Positions 25,981-35,795 of a stretch of 45,297 bases of DNA are shown here, in pieces; within the stretch, counting starts at the first letter, position 1; every line of letters begins with the position of its first letter. The translations under genes were made by a program, and so were the position numbers. This DNA comes from Kiritimatiellia bacterium (GTDB lineage Bacteria > Verrucomicrobiota > Kiritimatiellia > CAIQIC01 > Lenti-01), in assembly GCA_017527155.1 (NCBI GenBank), contig JAFXQI010000051.1:1-45297 (forward strand), read 5' to 3'. The notes below the pieces were generated by a model that had not been told where the DNA came from, did not search any database, and was given only the letters and a program-made list of their open reading frames with translations.

Positions 25981-26066
25981 CGCGGGCAGGCTGCGCCCGC
26001 CGTGACGGGAAACGGGATGCGGTGCTCCCGCTGCGCGGGCGGTCTCCTCTTGTCGGAGCGCACACG
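25981..26066. terminator. GC-rich hairpins downstream of ptsP
   Basis: CGGGC-AGGCTGC-GCCCG (from 25983) and CCCGC-TGC-GCGGG (26028-26040) follow the ptsP stop. They could end the transcript in the 269-bp gap before the convergent nuclease gene. No T-run is present. Confidence 0.35.
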
Positions 26067-26125
26067 GCCCGCCCGCTTGGACCCCAAGACACTCCTGCCC
26101 CCATTCCACTGCCCCCATGCGTTCA

Positions 26126-26185
26126 TGGCAATCGCCATGCCGGAAAACGGCATGATTTCCGCGGTTTTTCCTTGATATCGCGAAT
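26126..26185 (-). repeat. Dispersed GATATCAAGGAAAA element
   Basis: On the minus strand TCGCGATATCAAGGAAAAAC is followed by GCGGAAATC, CCGTTTTCCGG and ATGAACGC (ATG at 26126), the same order as the plus-strand copies. The 57-codon frame after it has no recognisable similarity. It lies between convergent genes. Confidence 0.7.
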
Positions 26186-26249
26186 GGCTTCGGAACCCCG
26201 GGAAACCCGGATGCCGGGAGGGGAAAGGGGGGAGGGGAGGGGGGCGGAC

Positions 26250-27208
26250 TCAGCGGTGCCAGCGTGGGCAGGCGCGGAGGAAGGGGCAGTCGGTGCAGGA
26301 GGCCGGGTCGGCGGTGCAGTCGAAGGAATCGGGCGTCGGCGCCAGGTTGTGCGCGGGGTCTTCCAGCGGGAAGAGCATCTCTTCGGCGCTGTCGCGGACG
26401 AACGACCGGATGTCTTCGACGTCCTCCGCCGTGTACGTGAACTCCGCGGTCTCCCCCGTCACCGGATTGCACGCGGTCGCGCGGACCGCCGCCGGGTCCT
26501 CCGTCCAGCGGCCGAGCGCGAGCAGGAGGTAGGTTCCGAGTTCGAGGCGGTGCTCGGCCAGGGGCAGCCGGTCGGACTTCCAGTCGTAGAGGCACAGGTG
26601 GCCGCCGTCGCGGAAGGCCAGGTCGGGGTGCGCCCGGACGGCCAGGCCGTCGATCTCGAACGTGGTCTTGCGGTCGATGGGCAGGATCGCGCCCTCCGGA
26701 AGCGCCCGCAGCCGCTGCCAGAGAAGGGAGGCGCAGAAGGCGGTGACGGCGGCCGCGACGCGATCGGCGGCGGCTTTCCATTCGAGAAGGGGGACGTCGA
26801 TGCGGTATTCGTGTTCGAAAAGCCCGGACATGGCCGCCTGCGGCGGCTGCACGGCCTCGGCGCGGGAGTCGCGGAATTCGTCGCGCATGAAGTCGAGTTC
26901 GCGGGAAGCGGCGCGCGCGGCGAGTTCGGCCGGCGGGGCGGGGTCGGCGATGTGGTGGGTGACGAGGCGGTCGAGGGCCTGGTGGATGTGGCGGCCGGTC
27001 CACTGCTGGCGGGTGAAGAGACGTTTCAGGCGGTAGAGCTCGCGGACGGTGGCCGGGGCGTCGGCGCGCCAGCCGCCCCATGCGCCGTAGTAGGAGTACC
27101 AGTAGCGGCGGAGGCAGGTCTGGAAGGTTTCGTGCCGCGCGAAGGACCAGACGAAGGGCGGCGCGGCGGGGCGCGCGGGGGCGGGGGTGGGGGTGTCGGC
27201 GGGGGTGT

Positions 27209-27212
<4 letters not shown>
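26250..27212 (-). CDS. PD-(D/E)XK nuclease with AddB/Cas4-like iron-sulfur motif
   Basis: A 320-residue RecB/Cas4-like exonuclease-type protein. The nuclease motifs are the H of GRHIHQALDRL (His75), Asp197 in VRAHPDLAF, and DWK at 210-212 in CLYDWKSDRLPL, followed by a Q-x3-Y-like LELGTYLLLAL. Four cysteines match the AddB/Cas4 iron-staple pattern: Cys33 near the N-terminus (ETFQTCLRRYWY) and C-x2-C-x5-C at 306, 309 and 315 near the C-terminus. It has no helicase domain, so it is a stand-alone nuclease of the PDDEXK_1 type. Its DNA substrate is unknown, and no cas1, cas2 or addA is present here. The start is fixed by the ATGA overlap with sdaA (27209-27212), with AAGGAG 6 nt upstream. It is the last gene of a five-gene operon. 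Confidence 0.88.
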
Positions 27213-28479
<1,267 letters not shown>

Positions 28480-28483
<4 letters not shown>

Positions 28484-28941
28484 GGGTTCTCCGGGGACGG
28501 GGTGCGGCGGCGGCGGTCGAAGAAGGCGTCGGCGAACACGGCGGCGGCCAGCGCGAAGAGCGCGGCGTTGCGGGCGAGCGTGGTCCATCCGCCGGCCGCC
28601 GCGTCGGCGCGGAGCGTGAAGCATCCGCACGCGATGGAAAGCCCGCGGGCGAGCGCGGCGGCGTAGGCCGCGGTGAAGGCCGCCAGCATTCCGGCCGCCA
28701 GCGCCGCGCCCGCCGCGCGCCAGCGGCGTCCCGGCGCCAGCAGCGCGAGCGCCGCCAGCACCTCGATCCACGGCAGCCAGAGCGCGAACGCGTTGACCGC
28801 CCACGACGGCAGGATGCGGTAGCGGTACACCGCCAGCGCGAAGGCATCCGGGGCCGCGATCTTCCCCCACGCCGCCCAAAGGAACACCCCCGCCAGCGCC
28901 AGCCGCGCCAGCAGCAGAACAATGCGGAGCGCGCGCCTCAC
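28480..28941 (-). CDS. MauE/DoxX-like integral membrane protein
   Basis: A 153-residue four-TM protein. The segment LARLALAGVFLWAAWGKIAAPDAFALAVYRYRILP is typical of MauE/DoxX-type proteins, in which the first helix is followed by K-x-P-F/A and the next by the R-Y-x-L-P loop. Further helices are ALWLPWIEVLAALALLAPG, AGAALAAGMLAAFTAAYAAALA and ARNAALFALAAAVFADAFF. The loop RGLSIACGCFT carries a C-x-C pair on the periplasmic side, as in MauE-like proteins that handle thiols. Family members are linked to disulfide or methylamine-dehydrogenase maturation. Start GTG 28941 overlaps the rhodanese stop (GTGA). Its neighbours, a rhodanese and DUF1573, are a combination I associate with periplasmic redox or sulfur handling, but the reaction is unknown. 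Confidence 0.85.
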
Positions 28942-29495
28942 GGTGCGGCCTCCGTTTCCCCCGTCTCCACCGCCCCGCCGTTCGCCGTCCACTCGCTCCA
29001 GCCCCCCGGATACAGCCCCACGCGCGCGAACCCGCGCGCCTTCAATTCCAGCGCCACCTCCAGCGAATCCGCGCAGGCGGCCCCGTCGCAGTAGACCGCC
29101 ACCGGCGCCGCCGGGTCCAGGTCCGCCACGTGCTCCGCGAGCGACGCGTCGACGTCCCCCGCCGGACACGGCCACGCGCCCGGCACGTGCCCCGCCCGGT
29201 ACAGCTCCCGCGGCCGCGCGTCGAGCACCGCCGACGGCACCCGGTCCGCCAGCTCGCGCATCGTCACGATGCCGATCCCCGCCGCGAGCGCCTTCGACTC
29301 CACGTACGAATCCCAGTCGCCGGCCCACGGGAGGCCGCCGCTTCCGCCGCCGCGCAGCTTCCACGCATTCACCCCCGCCGCGAGCGCCGCGGCCAGCGCC
29401 AGCAGCACCGCCGCGTCCACCGCCGTGCGCCACGCCCATTTTTCCAACGATTGGAAACTTTTTTTCCAACCATTGGAAAAATCCCCGCGCCGCAT
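28938..29495 (-). CDS. TM-anchored rhodanese-domain protein
   Basis: A 185-residue protein with a single TM helix (about 24-44, TAVDAAVLLALAAALAAGVNAW) and a C-terminal rhodanese domain (about 75-172). The domain shows VTMRELADRVPSAVLDARPRELYRAGHVPGAW, then the active-site loop VYCDGAACADS with Cys136, then LELKARGFARVGLYPGGWSEW. It would transfer sulfane sulfur, probably in the periplasm, or bind thiols. The first 20 residues (FSNGWKKSFQSLEKW) are encoded by the TTGGAAA palindrome at 29439-29481, so the repeat either created the N-terminus or was captured by it. ATG 29495 lies 14 bp after the DUF1573 stop; TTG 29447 is an alternative start that would exclude most of the repeat. Confidence 0.82.
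   Translation of the reverse strand: MRRGDFSNGWKKSFQSLEKWAWRTAVDAAVLLALAAALAAGVNAWKLRGGGSGGLPWAGDWDSYVESKALAAGIGIVTMRELADRVPSAVLDARPRELYRAGHVPGAWPCPAGDVDASLAEHVADLDPAAPVAVYCDGAACADSLEVALELKARGFARVGLYPGGWSEWTANGGAVETGETEAAP
29439..29481. repeat. TTGGAAA double palindrome, copy 2, inside a coding sequence
   Basis: TTTCCAACGATTGGAAAC is joined to TTTTTTCCAA-CCA-TTGGAAAA. It is the inverted counterpart of 23353-23398 and encodes residues 6-19 of the rhodanese protein. Confidence 0.75.
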
Positions 29496-29509
29496 GACGT
29501 CCCCGTCCG

Positions 29510-30241
29510 TCACGGCTCCCCGGCCGCCGCCGCCGGCGCCGCTTCCGGCGCCACGAACGCCTGCACCGGCACCGACACCACCTTCTCCAGGCCGTCCACC
29601 AGCACCCGTATGCTCACCGTGCCGCGGACGTCGCCCGCGGGCGCGCCGTCGGCCAGCGACACGCGGTACGACTTCACCGCCGGGTCCGGATTCTCCTCCC
29701 CCTCCTCCAGCGAAAGCCACTGCGAATCCACCTCCGCCGAGAGCACGCCGAAGCGACCCTTCGACGACACCACCTCGAACGTCCTCGACCGCACCGCCCC
29801 CGCCCCCACGCGCCCGAAGAACACCGACGAGGGCACCGCCCGCACCGACTGCACCGCCGTCCCGTGGAGGCGCAGCAGCAGCGTCGGCCGCGCCGGGTCG
29901 TTGCAGGTCACCGTGATGCTCTTGTCCTGGTAGCCGCTGCGGTTCTGGAGCCCGAACGACGCATGCACGCTCCCCTCGCCGCCGGGCGGGATGATCTTCT
30001 GCGACGGCGACGCCGCCGTGCATCCGCACGACGGCTTCACGCTCAGGATTTCCAGCGACAGCTCCCCCTCGTTGCGGATCACGTAATCATGCTCGACGGT
30101 CTCCGTGTTCTCCAGCTCGCCGAAATCGTAATCCGGCTCCGGGCACACCGCCCTGGGCGCCAGCGCATCCGCCGCCGCCGCACCCGACACCGCCAACCCG
30201 CACGCGCACACGCACGCGACCACAATCTGTTTCGCATTCAT
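29510..30241 (-). CDS. DUF1573 secreted protein, first gene of the operon
   Basis: A 243-residue exported protein of the DUF1573 family (Ig-like/MSP-type domain). The signal peptide is about 1-24 (IVVACVCACGLAVSGAAAA). The DUF1573 core follows: DYDFGELENTETVEHDYVIRNEG, ILSVKPSCGCTAASPSQKIIPPGGEG with the hallmark C-x-C (Cys72, Cys74), and VTCNDPARPTLLLRLHG. A second, less conserved beta domain follows (about 120-220). Function is unknown; members are frequent in Bacteroidetes and PVC genomes and are often next to thiol-redox genes. ATG 30241 is 6 nt after a good -10 and lacks a Shine-Dalgarno, fitting a leaderless start. It heads the operon with rhodanese, MauE-like, sdaA and nuclease. Confidence 0.9.
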   Translation of the reverse strand: MNAKQIVVACVCACGLAVSGAAAADALAPRAVCPEPDYDFGELENTETVEHDYVIRNEGELSLEILSVKPSCGCTAASPSQKIIPPGGEGSVHASFGLQNRSGYQDKSITVTCNDPARPTLLLRLHGTAVQSVRAVPSSVFFGRVGAGAVRSRTFEVVSSKGRFGVLSAEVDSQWLSLEEGEENPDPAVKSYRVSLADGAPAGDVRGTVSIRVLVDGLEKVVSVPVQAFVAPEAAPAAAAGEP

Positions 30242-30247
30242 GCCGCC

Positions 30248-30276
30248 AGCATACCCCACCCCGCCCCATTCCGCAA
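30248..30276 (-). promoter_or_regulatory. Promoter of the DUF1573 operon, leaderless geometry
   Basis: On the minus strand TTGCGG (30276-30271), 17 nt, TATGCT (30253-30248), 6 nt to ATG 30241. Confidence 0.65.
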
Positions 30277-30317
30277 CGTCCCAAACACGCCCGGATGCCG
30301 GCCGTTGCCGCGACCGG

Positions 30318-31526
30318 CTAACCGATGATGCGGACGCGCGCGAAGCCGCGCTTGCCGCTGCGGATCACCAGGCCGTCGGTCGGGGTGACCTGCGCGCGCA
30401 CGTCGGTGACCTTGTCGTCGCCGAGGCGGACCGCCCCCGCCGCGACCAGGCGGCGCGCTTCGCCCGTGCCGGCGGCCAGACCCGCCTTCACCATCAGGTT
30501 CAGCAGGCCGATCGGTTCCGCGGGAACCGCCACCTCCGGCATGTCGTCCGGCAGCTGCGCCTGCGAGAACACGCGCTTGAACTCGTCCGACGCCTCCTGC
30601 GCGGCCGCCGCGCCGTGGAACTTCTCCACGATGCGCCGGCCGAGTTCGTCCTTGACGTCGCGCGGATGCCGCGAGCCGTCCGCCACCGCCGCGCGCATCG
30701 CCGCGATCTCGTCCTCCGGCATGCAGAGGACCAGCGAGAAGTAGCGCCACATCAGCTCGTCGCTCACGCTCATCGTCTTGCCGAACGTCTCGCGCGGCGT
30801 GTCGTTGACCGCGATGTAGTTGCCGAGGCTCTTGCTCATCTTGTGGACGCCGTCGAGGCCTTCGAGGAGCGGCAGGGTCATCACGATCTGCGGGTCAAGG
30901 CCGTGCGCCTTCTGGATTTCGCGGCCGAGCAGCAGGTTGAAGAGCTGGTCGGTGCCGCCGAGTTCCACGTCCGCCTTCACCATCACCGAGTCGTACGCCT
31001 GCACCAGCGGGTACAGGAACTCCACCAGTGAAATCGGCTGGCGGGCGGCGTAGCGCTTGGCGAAGTCGTCCCGCGCCAGCAGCTGCGCCACCGTCACGTG
31101 CGCGCTCAGCCGGATCACGTGCTCGAACGTCATCGGGCTGAACCACTCCGAGTTGAACCGGATTTCCGTCTGCGCCGGGTCGAGGATCTTGAACACCTGC
31201 TCCTGGTAGCTCTTCGCGTTCTCCTTCACCTGTTCGCGCGAGAGCTGCGGGCGGGTCGCCGACTTCCCCGACGGGTCGCCGATCATCCCCGTGAAGTCCC
31301 CGATGATGAACACCACCGTGTGCCCGCATTCCTGGAACTCGCGCAGCTTGTTGAGCGCCACGCAGTGCCCGAGGTGGAGGTCCGGCGCCGACGGATCGGC
31401 CCCCAGCTTGATGCGCAGCGGACGCTTCTCGGCCGCCGCCTTCTCCAGGCGGGCCTTGAGTTCCTCCGCGCTGTGAAGGTCCACGGTGCGGGCGGTGAGT
31501 TTCCGTATTTGTTCGTCCAAGGTCAT
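30318..31526 (-). CDS. tyrS: Tyrosyl-tRNA synthetase (TyrZ type)
   Basis: A 402-residue class I synthetase that charges tRNA-Tyr. The HIGH-type motif is HLGH (51-54) in the context RIKLGADPSAPDLHLGH, which is diagnostic of the TyrZ subgroup rather than the Bacillus TyrS subgroup. FIIGDFTGMIGDPSGKSATRP follows. Tyr/Asp contacts of the pocket are in YPLVQAYDSVMVKADVELGGTDQLFNLLLGR. KMSKS is intact in GVHKMSKSLGNYI. The C-terminal S4 RNA-binding domain starts near 340 (TGEARRLVAAGAVRLGDDKV). ATG 31526 has AAAGGA 8 nt upstream, and a promoter lies at 31557-31584. The gene is convergent with nothing; the DUF1573 operon follows on the same strand with its own promoter. Confidence 0.96.
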   Translation of the reverse strand: MTLDEQIRKLTARTVDLHSAEELKARLEKAAAEKRPLRIKLGADPSAPDLHLGHCVALNKLREFQECGHTVVFIIGDFTGMIGDPSGKSATRPQLSREQVKENAKSYQEQVFKILDPAQTEIRFNSEWFSPMTFEHVIRLSAHVTVAQLLARDDFAKRYAARQPISLVEFLYPLVQAYDSVMVKADVELGGTDQLFNLLLGREIQKAHGLDPQIVMTLPLLEGLDGVHKMSKSLGNYIAVNDTPRETFGKTMSVSDELMWRYFSLVLCMPEDEIAAMRAAVADGSRHPRDVKDELGRRIVEKFHGAAAAQEASDEFKRVFSQAQLPDDMPEVAVPAEPIGLLNLMVKAGLAAGTGEARRLVAAGAVRLGDDKVTDVRAQVTPTDGLVIRSGKRGFARVRIIG

Positions 31527-31556
31527 GGGGGCATCCTTTCGGTCAAAACTCCCGCC

Positions 31557-31584
31557 ACCCTACCGCCTCCCCCCCGGAAAGCAA
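31557..31584 (-). promoter_or_regulatory. Promoter of tyrS
   Basis: On the minus strand TTGCTT (31584-31579), 16 nt, TAGGGT (31562-31557), with a leader of about 24-30 nt that holds AAAGGA. Confidence 0.5.
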
Positions 31585-31603
31585 TCCAATTCCGCCCCCG
31601 CCC

Positions 31604-31664
31604 GCATTTGCAATCACGTGAAATCCCTTGACATCCCCCCCTTCCTCCCCCACACTCCCCACCC
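31604..31664 (+). repeat. CACGTG element with leaderless promoter
   Basis: An 18-bp segment TTTGCAATCACGTGAAAT (31607-31624) recurs exactly, inverted, at 35917-35934. It is followed by TTGACA (31628-31633), 17 nt, CACACT (31651-31656) and 8 nt to ATG 31665. The layout parallels 21341-21398. Confidence 0.65.
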
Positions 31665-32540
31665 ATGGACATCCTGAAGACCGCCTCCTCCCGCACCACC
31701 CCCGTCACCAAGGGCGCCCTCTCGGTCGCCGCCTCCCAGCGTCCCGGCATCGCCCTCGGTCTCGTCCCCCTCGTCCTCGGCGTGAGCCTCGCCGCCTTCG
31801 CGGTCTTCGCCGCCACCGAGACCGGCCTTGCGATCGTCCGCGAACTCAAGCGCCGCCAGCGCCTCCGCGAAAAATTCCCCGACAGCCCGTCGCTGCGCGG
31901 CGCCCCCACGCCCGCCGAACTCGCGGCCGACATCGGAACCGTCCCCCGCACCCTCCACGTCCGCCTGCGCCTCGGCTCCCGCCTGGCCGACCTCGAACCG
32001 ACGCTCGACGCCTCGACCATCGGCTTCAGGAAACTCCGCAACGGCCAGAAACGCATCCGGTCCCGCGCTCCCGGCATGAAAGGCTGGCTGGCCGACCGCC
32101 GCGTCCCGGCCAACTATTCCACCCTCGTCCGCTACAAGAAACTCGCCCAGCGCCTCCGCCAGCTCCTCGCCCTCGACGACCGTCTCCCGCTGGAATGGCT
32201 CCTCCCCGGAGCGACGCCCGAACGCCCCATCCCGCCGGAGCTGCTCGCCGCCTACTCCACCGCCCGCCGCCGTCTCGCCCGGCTCCTCCGCGACCACTGG
32301 AACTTCGCGCGCCTGAAGGCCTACGTCGAAGCCAAACTCGACATCCCGCAGCTCCTGAGCGCCCGCCGCAGCAAGCGCCGCCCCAGAGCCCAATCCACGC
32401 TGCCGCCGCCTTGCCCCGAACGCGTGGACGCCACCAAACGCGAACTCATCCGTTTCCTGCGCGAAAAGGAACTGCCTCCGAAGCACATGCGCCTCCGCGA
32501 ACAGGCCCTCGCCTGGCTCCGCTCCGCCCCGGCCGACTGA
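31665..32540 (+). CDS. TM-anchored protein of an unrecognised paralogous family, member 2
   Basis: A 291-residue paralogue of the 21399-22373 product. The TM helix is at about 29-50, the same position as in member 1. Conserved blocks are SLRGAPTPAEL (76-86), RLRLGSRLADLEPTLD (100-115), PGMKGWLADRR (136-146), YSTLVRYKKLAQRLRQL (151-167) and PLEWLLPGA (175-183), then a similar region ending VEAKLDIPQLL. The C-terminal 70 residues are Arg/Lys-rich and differ from member 1. Codon use matches the neighbours, so a recent foreign origin is not evident. Function is unknown; the conserved cytoplasmic block is basic and may bind nucleic acid. It lies between tyrS (divergent) and recN, which has its own promoter 24 bp after this stop. 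Confidence 0.78.
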   Translation: MDILKTASSRTTPVTKGALSVAASQRPGIALGLVPLVLGVSLAAFAVFAATETGLAIVRELKRRQRLREKFPDSPSLRGAPTPAELAADIGTVPRTLHVRLRLGSRLADLEPTLDASTIGFRKLRNGQKRIRSRAPGMKGWLADRRVPANYSTLVRYKKLAQRLRQLLALDDRLPLEWLLPGATPERPIPPELLAAYSTARRRLARLLRDHWNFARLKAYVEAKLDIPQLLSARRSKRRPRAQSTLPPPCPERVDATKRELIRFLREKELPPKHMRLREQALAWLRSAPAD

Positions 32541-32563
32541 CCGCGCCCGGTCCGCATCGACAC

Positions 32564-32592
32564 TTGCCAGCGGGTGGCGAAAGGGATAACTT
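32564..32592 (+). promoter_or_regulatory. Promoter of recN, leaderless geometry
   Basis: TTGCCA (32564-32569), 17 nt, TAACTT (32587-32592), 8 nt to ATG 32601. Confidence 0.6.
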
Positions 32593-32600
32593 CTGCGGCC

Positions 32601-34286
32601 ATGATTTCCCTGCTCAAAGTGCGCAACCTGGCGCTGGTGGAAGAGGCCGACGTGGCGTTCGGTCCGGGGCTGAACATCGTCTCGGGCGAGACCGGCGCCG
32701 GCAAGTCGGTGCTGATCGGCGCGCTGTACCTGCTGCTGGGCGAGCGGGCGGACACGGGGGCTGTGCGCGCCGGCGCCGCACAGTGTTCCGTCGAGGCCGT
32801 TTTCGCGCTCGAACCGGATGTCCTCGCGGCGGTCGATGCCGTCCTCGCCGAAGCCGGGATGCCGCCCTGCGAGGATGCCACGCTGGTCATCCGCCGCACG
32901 GTCCGGGCCTCGGGCGGCGGCCAGATCCACGTCAACGACGCCCCGGCCACCGCGGGCCTCCTGCGCCGGATCGGGACCTCGCTCGTGGACCTCCACGGCC
33001 CGCACGACCACCAGCTCCTGTTCCATCCCGCCGAGCAGCTCGCCATCCTCGACGCCTACGCCCACGACGGAGCCGAGCGCGCCGCCTACGCCGCCGCCTG
33101 GGAACGCCGTGCCGCCCTGCTGGCGCGCAAGGCCGCCCTCGAAGCCGCCGGCGGCCCCGATGCCGCCGCCCAGGCCGACCTGCTTGCCTCCCGCGTCAAG
33201 GAAATCGAAGACGCCGCGCTCGAAGAGGGCGAAGAGGAGTCCGTGCGTGCCGAGCAGCAGACCGCCGGCAACGCCCAGCGCATCCTCGAACTCGGCCAGC
33301 TGGCCACCCAGACCCTCAGCGAGGGGGAGGATTCCATCCTCCAGCGGCTCGCGCCCGTGCGCAAGGCCCTCGAAGAACTCGCCCGCCTCACGCCGGCCGC
33401 CGCCGACTGGCCGGCCACCCTCAAGCCGCTCGCGGACGGCCTGGCCGCGCTGTCGGTCGGCATCCAGCGCGATCTTTCCTCCATCGAGGCCGATCCGGCA
33501 CGCCTGGAATGGCTCGACCGGCGCCTCTGGGAGTACGAGCGGATCAAGCGCAAGTACGGGCCGGAGCTCGCCGACGTCCGCCGCGTCCTGTCCGATGCCA
33601 AGGCCCGCCTCGACGAAATCGAGAACCGCGGCGCCCGCCTCGAAGAACTCGCGCTCGAACTCGTCGCCGCCGATGCCGACCTGCGCCTCGCCGGCACCGC
33701 CCTGCGCGCCCGCCGCACCGCCGCGGCCGCCGCGCTCGCCCCGGCCATCCTCGGCGAACTGCGCGCCATCGGTTTCGAGAACGCCGCCTTCGACATCCCG
33801 CTCGTCGAAGCGCCCGAGCCGCAGGCCGACGGGCTCGACACCACCGACTTCGGCTTCGCCCCCAACCGCGGCGAACCCATGCGCCCGCTGCGGGCAATCG
33901 CCTCATCCGGCGAAATCTCGCGCGTGATGCTCGCGGTCAAGGCGGTGCTTGCCGGCGCCGACCGCGTGGGAACCCTGGTCTTCGACGAAATCGACGCGAA
34001 CATCGGCGGCGAGACGGCGCCGGCCGTCGGCCGCAAGCTCGCGCAGGTCGGCCGGGGACGCCAGGTCGTGGCCATCACGCACCTGCCGGCGGTGGCGGCC
34101 TGCGGCACCACGCAGTTCGCGGTGAACAAGGACGTCGGCGAAGACGGCCGCACCCGCACGCACGTGCGCCGGCTGGACGACGCCGAACGGGTAGAGGAAC
34201 TGGCCCGCATGCTCGGCGGCCGCGACAGCACGTCCGTGGCCCTCCGGCACGCCCGCGAACTGCTCAGGAACGCGGCCGGCGCCTGA
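32601..34286 (+). CDS. recN: DNA repair protein RecN
   Basis: A 561-residue SMC-like ATPase that acts at DNA double-strand breaks. Walker A GETGAGKS is at 29-36 (LNIVSGETGAGKSVLIGAL). Residues about 150-380 form the coiled-coil arms. The ABC signature is IASSGEISRVMLAVKA, where the family usually has SGGELSR; the Gly-to-Ser change keeps the second Gly, Glu and Ser-Arg. Walker B is TLVFDEIDANIGGETA. The D-loop/H-region VVAITHLPAVAACGTTQFAV and DDAERVEELARMLGG complete the family. ATG 32601 is 8 nt from the -10 and has no Shine-Dalgarno, which suggests leaderless translation. No LexA box is obvious. It ends 21 bp before the convergent zincin gene. Confidence 0.95.
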   Translation: MISLLKVRNLALVEEADVAFGPGLNIVSGETGAGKSVLIGALYLLLGERADTGAVRAGAAQCSVEAVFALEPDVLAAVDAVLAEAGMPPCEDATLVIRRTVRASGGGQIHVNDAPATAGLLRRIGTSLVDLHGPHDHQLLFHPAEQLAILDAYAHDGAERAAYAAAWERRAALLARKAALEAAGGPDAAAQADLLASRVKEIEDAALEEGEEESVRAEQQTAGNAQRILELGQLATQTLSEGEDSILQRLAPVRKALEELARLTPAAADWPATLKPLADGLAALSVGIQRDLSSIEADPARLEWLDRRLWEYERIKRKYGPELADVRRVLSDAKARLDEIENRGARLEELALELVAADADLRLAGTALRARRTAAAAALAPAILGELRAIGFENAAFDIPLVEAPEPQADGLDTTDFGFAPNRGEPMRPLRAIASSGEISRVMLAVKAVLAGADRVGTLVFDEIDANIGGETAPAVGRKLAQVGRGRQVVAITHLPAVAACGTTQFAVNKDVGEDGRTRTHVRRLDDAERVEELARMLGGRDSTSVALRHARELLRNAAGA

Positions 34287-34306
34287 GTCCGTCCGCCGCT
34301 GGCCGT

Positions 34307-34681
34307 TCAGTCCAGGTCGCGGGGGGCCATGTCGTCCTCTTCGAGACCGAGGTAGTGGCCGAGTTCGTGGAGGTAGGTGCGGCGGACTTCCTCGCGGAAC
34401 GTTTCCGGGTCCTCTTCGGCGTAGTCCCAGAGGTTTTCCAGGAAGAGGAGGATTTCCGGCGGGAGGGGGTCGTCCAGTCCTTCCGCTTCGTCGAGGGCGG
34501 GGCCGACGAAGAGACCGAGAAGGTCGGGTTCGATGCCTTCGTCCTCCACCATCTCCCGGGTGGGGGCGGGAAAACACACGACGGGAATGCCGTCGGCATG
34601 GCGCGCGATTTCGGGGGAGAGCTTGCGGCGCAGGGCGCCGACCTCGCGCTCGGCCCACTGCTCGAGGCGGGAGTACTTCAT
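34307..34681 (-). CDS. Zincin_1-type metallopeptidase (DUF1025)
   Basis: A 124-residue minimal metallopeptidase of the Zincin_1 (formerly DUF1025) family. The conserved end is RRTYLHELGHYLGLEEDDM, giving the HExxHxxGxxE-D-D site with His105, Glu106 and His109. The middle segment VVCFPAPTREM...LGLFVGPAL is the family's beta sheet, and LPPEILLFLENLWDYA precedes the catalytic helix. The usual length is about 110-140, so it is complete. The substrate is unknown. It overlaps the stop of the upstream secreted-protein gene by ATGA (34678-34681) and shares its promoter at 35796-35824. Confidence 0.9.
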   Translation of the reverse strand: MKYSRLEQWAEREVGALRRKLSPEIARHADGIPVVCFPAPTREMVEDEGIEPDLLGLFVGPALDEAEGLDDPLPPEILLFLENLWDYAEEDPETFREEVRRTYLHELGHYLGLEEDDMAPRDLD

Positions 34682-35766
34682 TCGGGACCGATCGGCTTCT
34701 CGGGGCCCTTGAATACCGGGAAGGCGGACGGGGCGTCGTCGGGATCGGCAGGCGCGGCGAGCGCAGGCGCCGGAGCGGATGGCGTGACGGTCGCGGCGGC
34801 GGCGGCATGGGCCTTGGACTGGGCGGCGGCGTTGTTGCCGGCGGAAGGGGGACGGAACTGGGCGTCGTCGAGAACCCAGGTCAGGCCCATCTTGCGGAAG
34901 GTCATGATGGCGTCGGTCCTGTCCTTGCCGCCAACGACTTCGATGCCGAGGCCGATGCGGTCGCCGGGCAGCGGGCGGCAGACGTCGATGCTCCAGCTCG
35001 CCGGGACGCCGATGCGTTCGACGAGCTCCTGGTAGATGCCGAGGAAGCCGAGCAACGGGATGCGGGAACGGTAGTCGGGGCCGAAGAGGGCGTATGCGGT
35101 CTCGGGGTCGCCCGCCTTGCACGCGTTCCAGAAGGCGGTCGCGAGCGCGGATACCGGCTCCGGGACCGGCGCGCTGGAGGGGAGCCCCTTGCGGGCGGCG
35201 GCGATGCGGAAGGAGAGGTCCATGGGGATTTCCGGCGCGACGGCCCACTGGTCGCCGAGGGACTTGAGACCGACGAGAACGGTCTTGGGGGCACCCGATG
35301 GATCGGTCGCGGCGATCTGCGCGACGTAGCCCTGGAGGGGCCCGGGGGCGGGCGCGAAGACGGCGGATTCCCACTTCAGGCCGGTGTAGCGGCCCTGGAC
35401 GAGGCTTTCGCCGACGATGGCGGCGAGGTTGGCGGGGGCGAGGTTGTTGGTCTGGTAGAAGGCGGAGAGCTCCTGCTCCTGCTCGGGAGTCATGTCGGGG
35501 AGCTTGGCCTTCATCTCGCGCATGCGGGTATCGAGCAGGTACTGCCGGAAGCCGCGCAGGTCGGTGAGGGCGAGCGCCTGCTGGATGTCGTTGGCGGCAA
35601 GCGCCGGGAAATACGCGTCGCGCAGGAACGCGAGCGCCTCGGGAGCGGGCGGCTCGGACGTGAAGAGGGGATTGGCGGCGGCCTCGCCGGCGCGCGCGGC
35701 AACCGGAGCGGCCACCAGCAGCAGGGCGGCGGCGGCGGGCAGGAAGAAGGAGATGCGATAGTTCAT
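34678..35766 (-). CDS. Secreted protein of unknown function
   Basis: An unrecognised 362-residue exported protein. The signal peptide is about 1-26 (FFLPAAAALLLVAAPVAARAGEA). Residues 40-150 are helical (LRDAYFPALAANDIQQALAL, MTPEQEQELSAFYQTNN). Residues about 205-300 look like an NTF2-like or DUF-type cone domain (ATAFWNACKAGDPETAYALFGPDYRSRIPLLGFLGIYQELVERIG, then MTFRKMGLTWVLDDAQFRPP). This would be a small ligand-binding fold, but no catalytic motif is visible. The C-terminal 60 residues are Ala/Pro-rich. It is followed by the zincin gene with a 4-bp overlap, so the two may work together. Confidence 0.78.
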   Translation of the reverse strand: MNYRISFFLPAAAALLLVAAPVAARAGEAAANPLFTSEPPAPEALAFLRDAYFPALAANDIQQALALTDLRGFRQYLLDTRMREMKAKLPDMTPEQEQELSAFYQTNNLAPANLAAIVGESLVQGRYTGLKWESAVFAPAPGPLQGYVAQIAATDPSGAPKTVLVGLKSLGDQWAVAPEIPMDLSFRIAAARKGLPSSAPVPEPVSALATAFWNACKAGDPETAYALFGPDYRSRIPLLGFLGIYQELVERIGVPASWSIDVCRPLPGDRIGLGIEVVGGKDRTDAIMTFRKMGLTWVLDDAQFRPPSAGNNAAAQSKAHAAAAATVTPSAPAPALAAPADPDDAPSAFPVFKGPEKPIGPE

Positions 35767-35795
35767 GGACGTCCTCTTGGGGGTTGGTGGGGCCG

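Noticed and set aside
25953-26153. 66-codon minus-strand ORF starting in the GATATC element
   Set aside because: Basic, no similarity, and it runs through hairpins and into the ptsP 3' end.
29496-29509. 14-bp gap between DUF1573 and rhodanese as a promoter
   Set aside because: No -10/-35 pair; the genes are best read as one operon.
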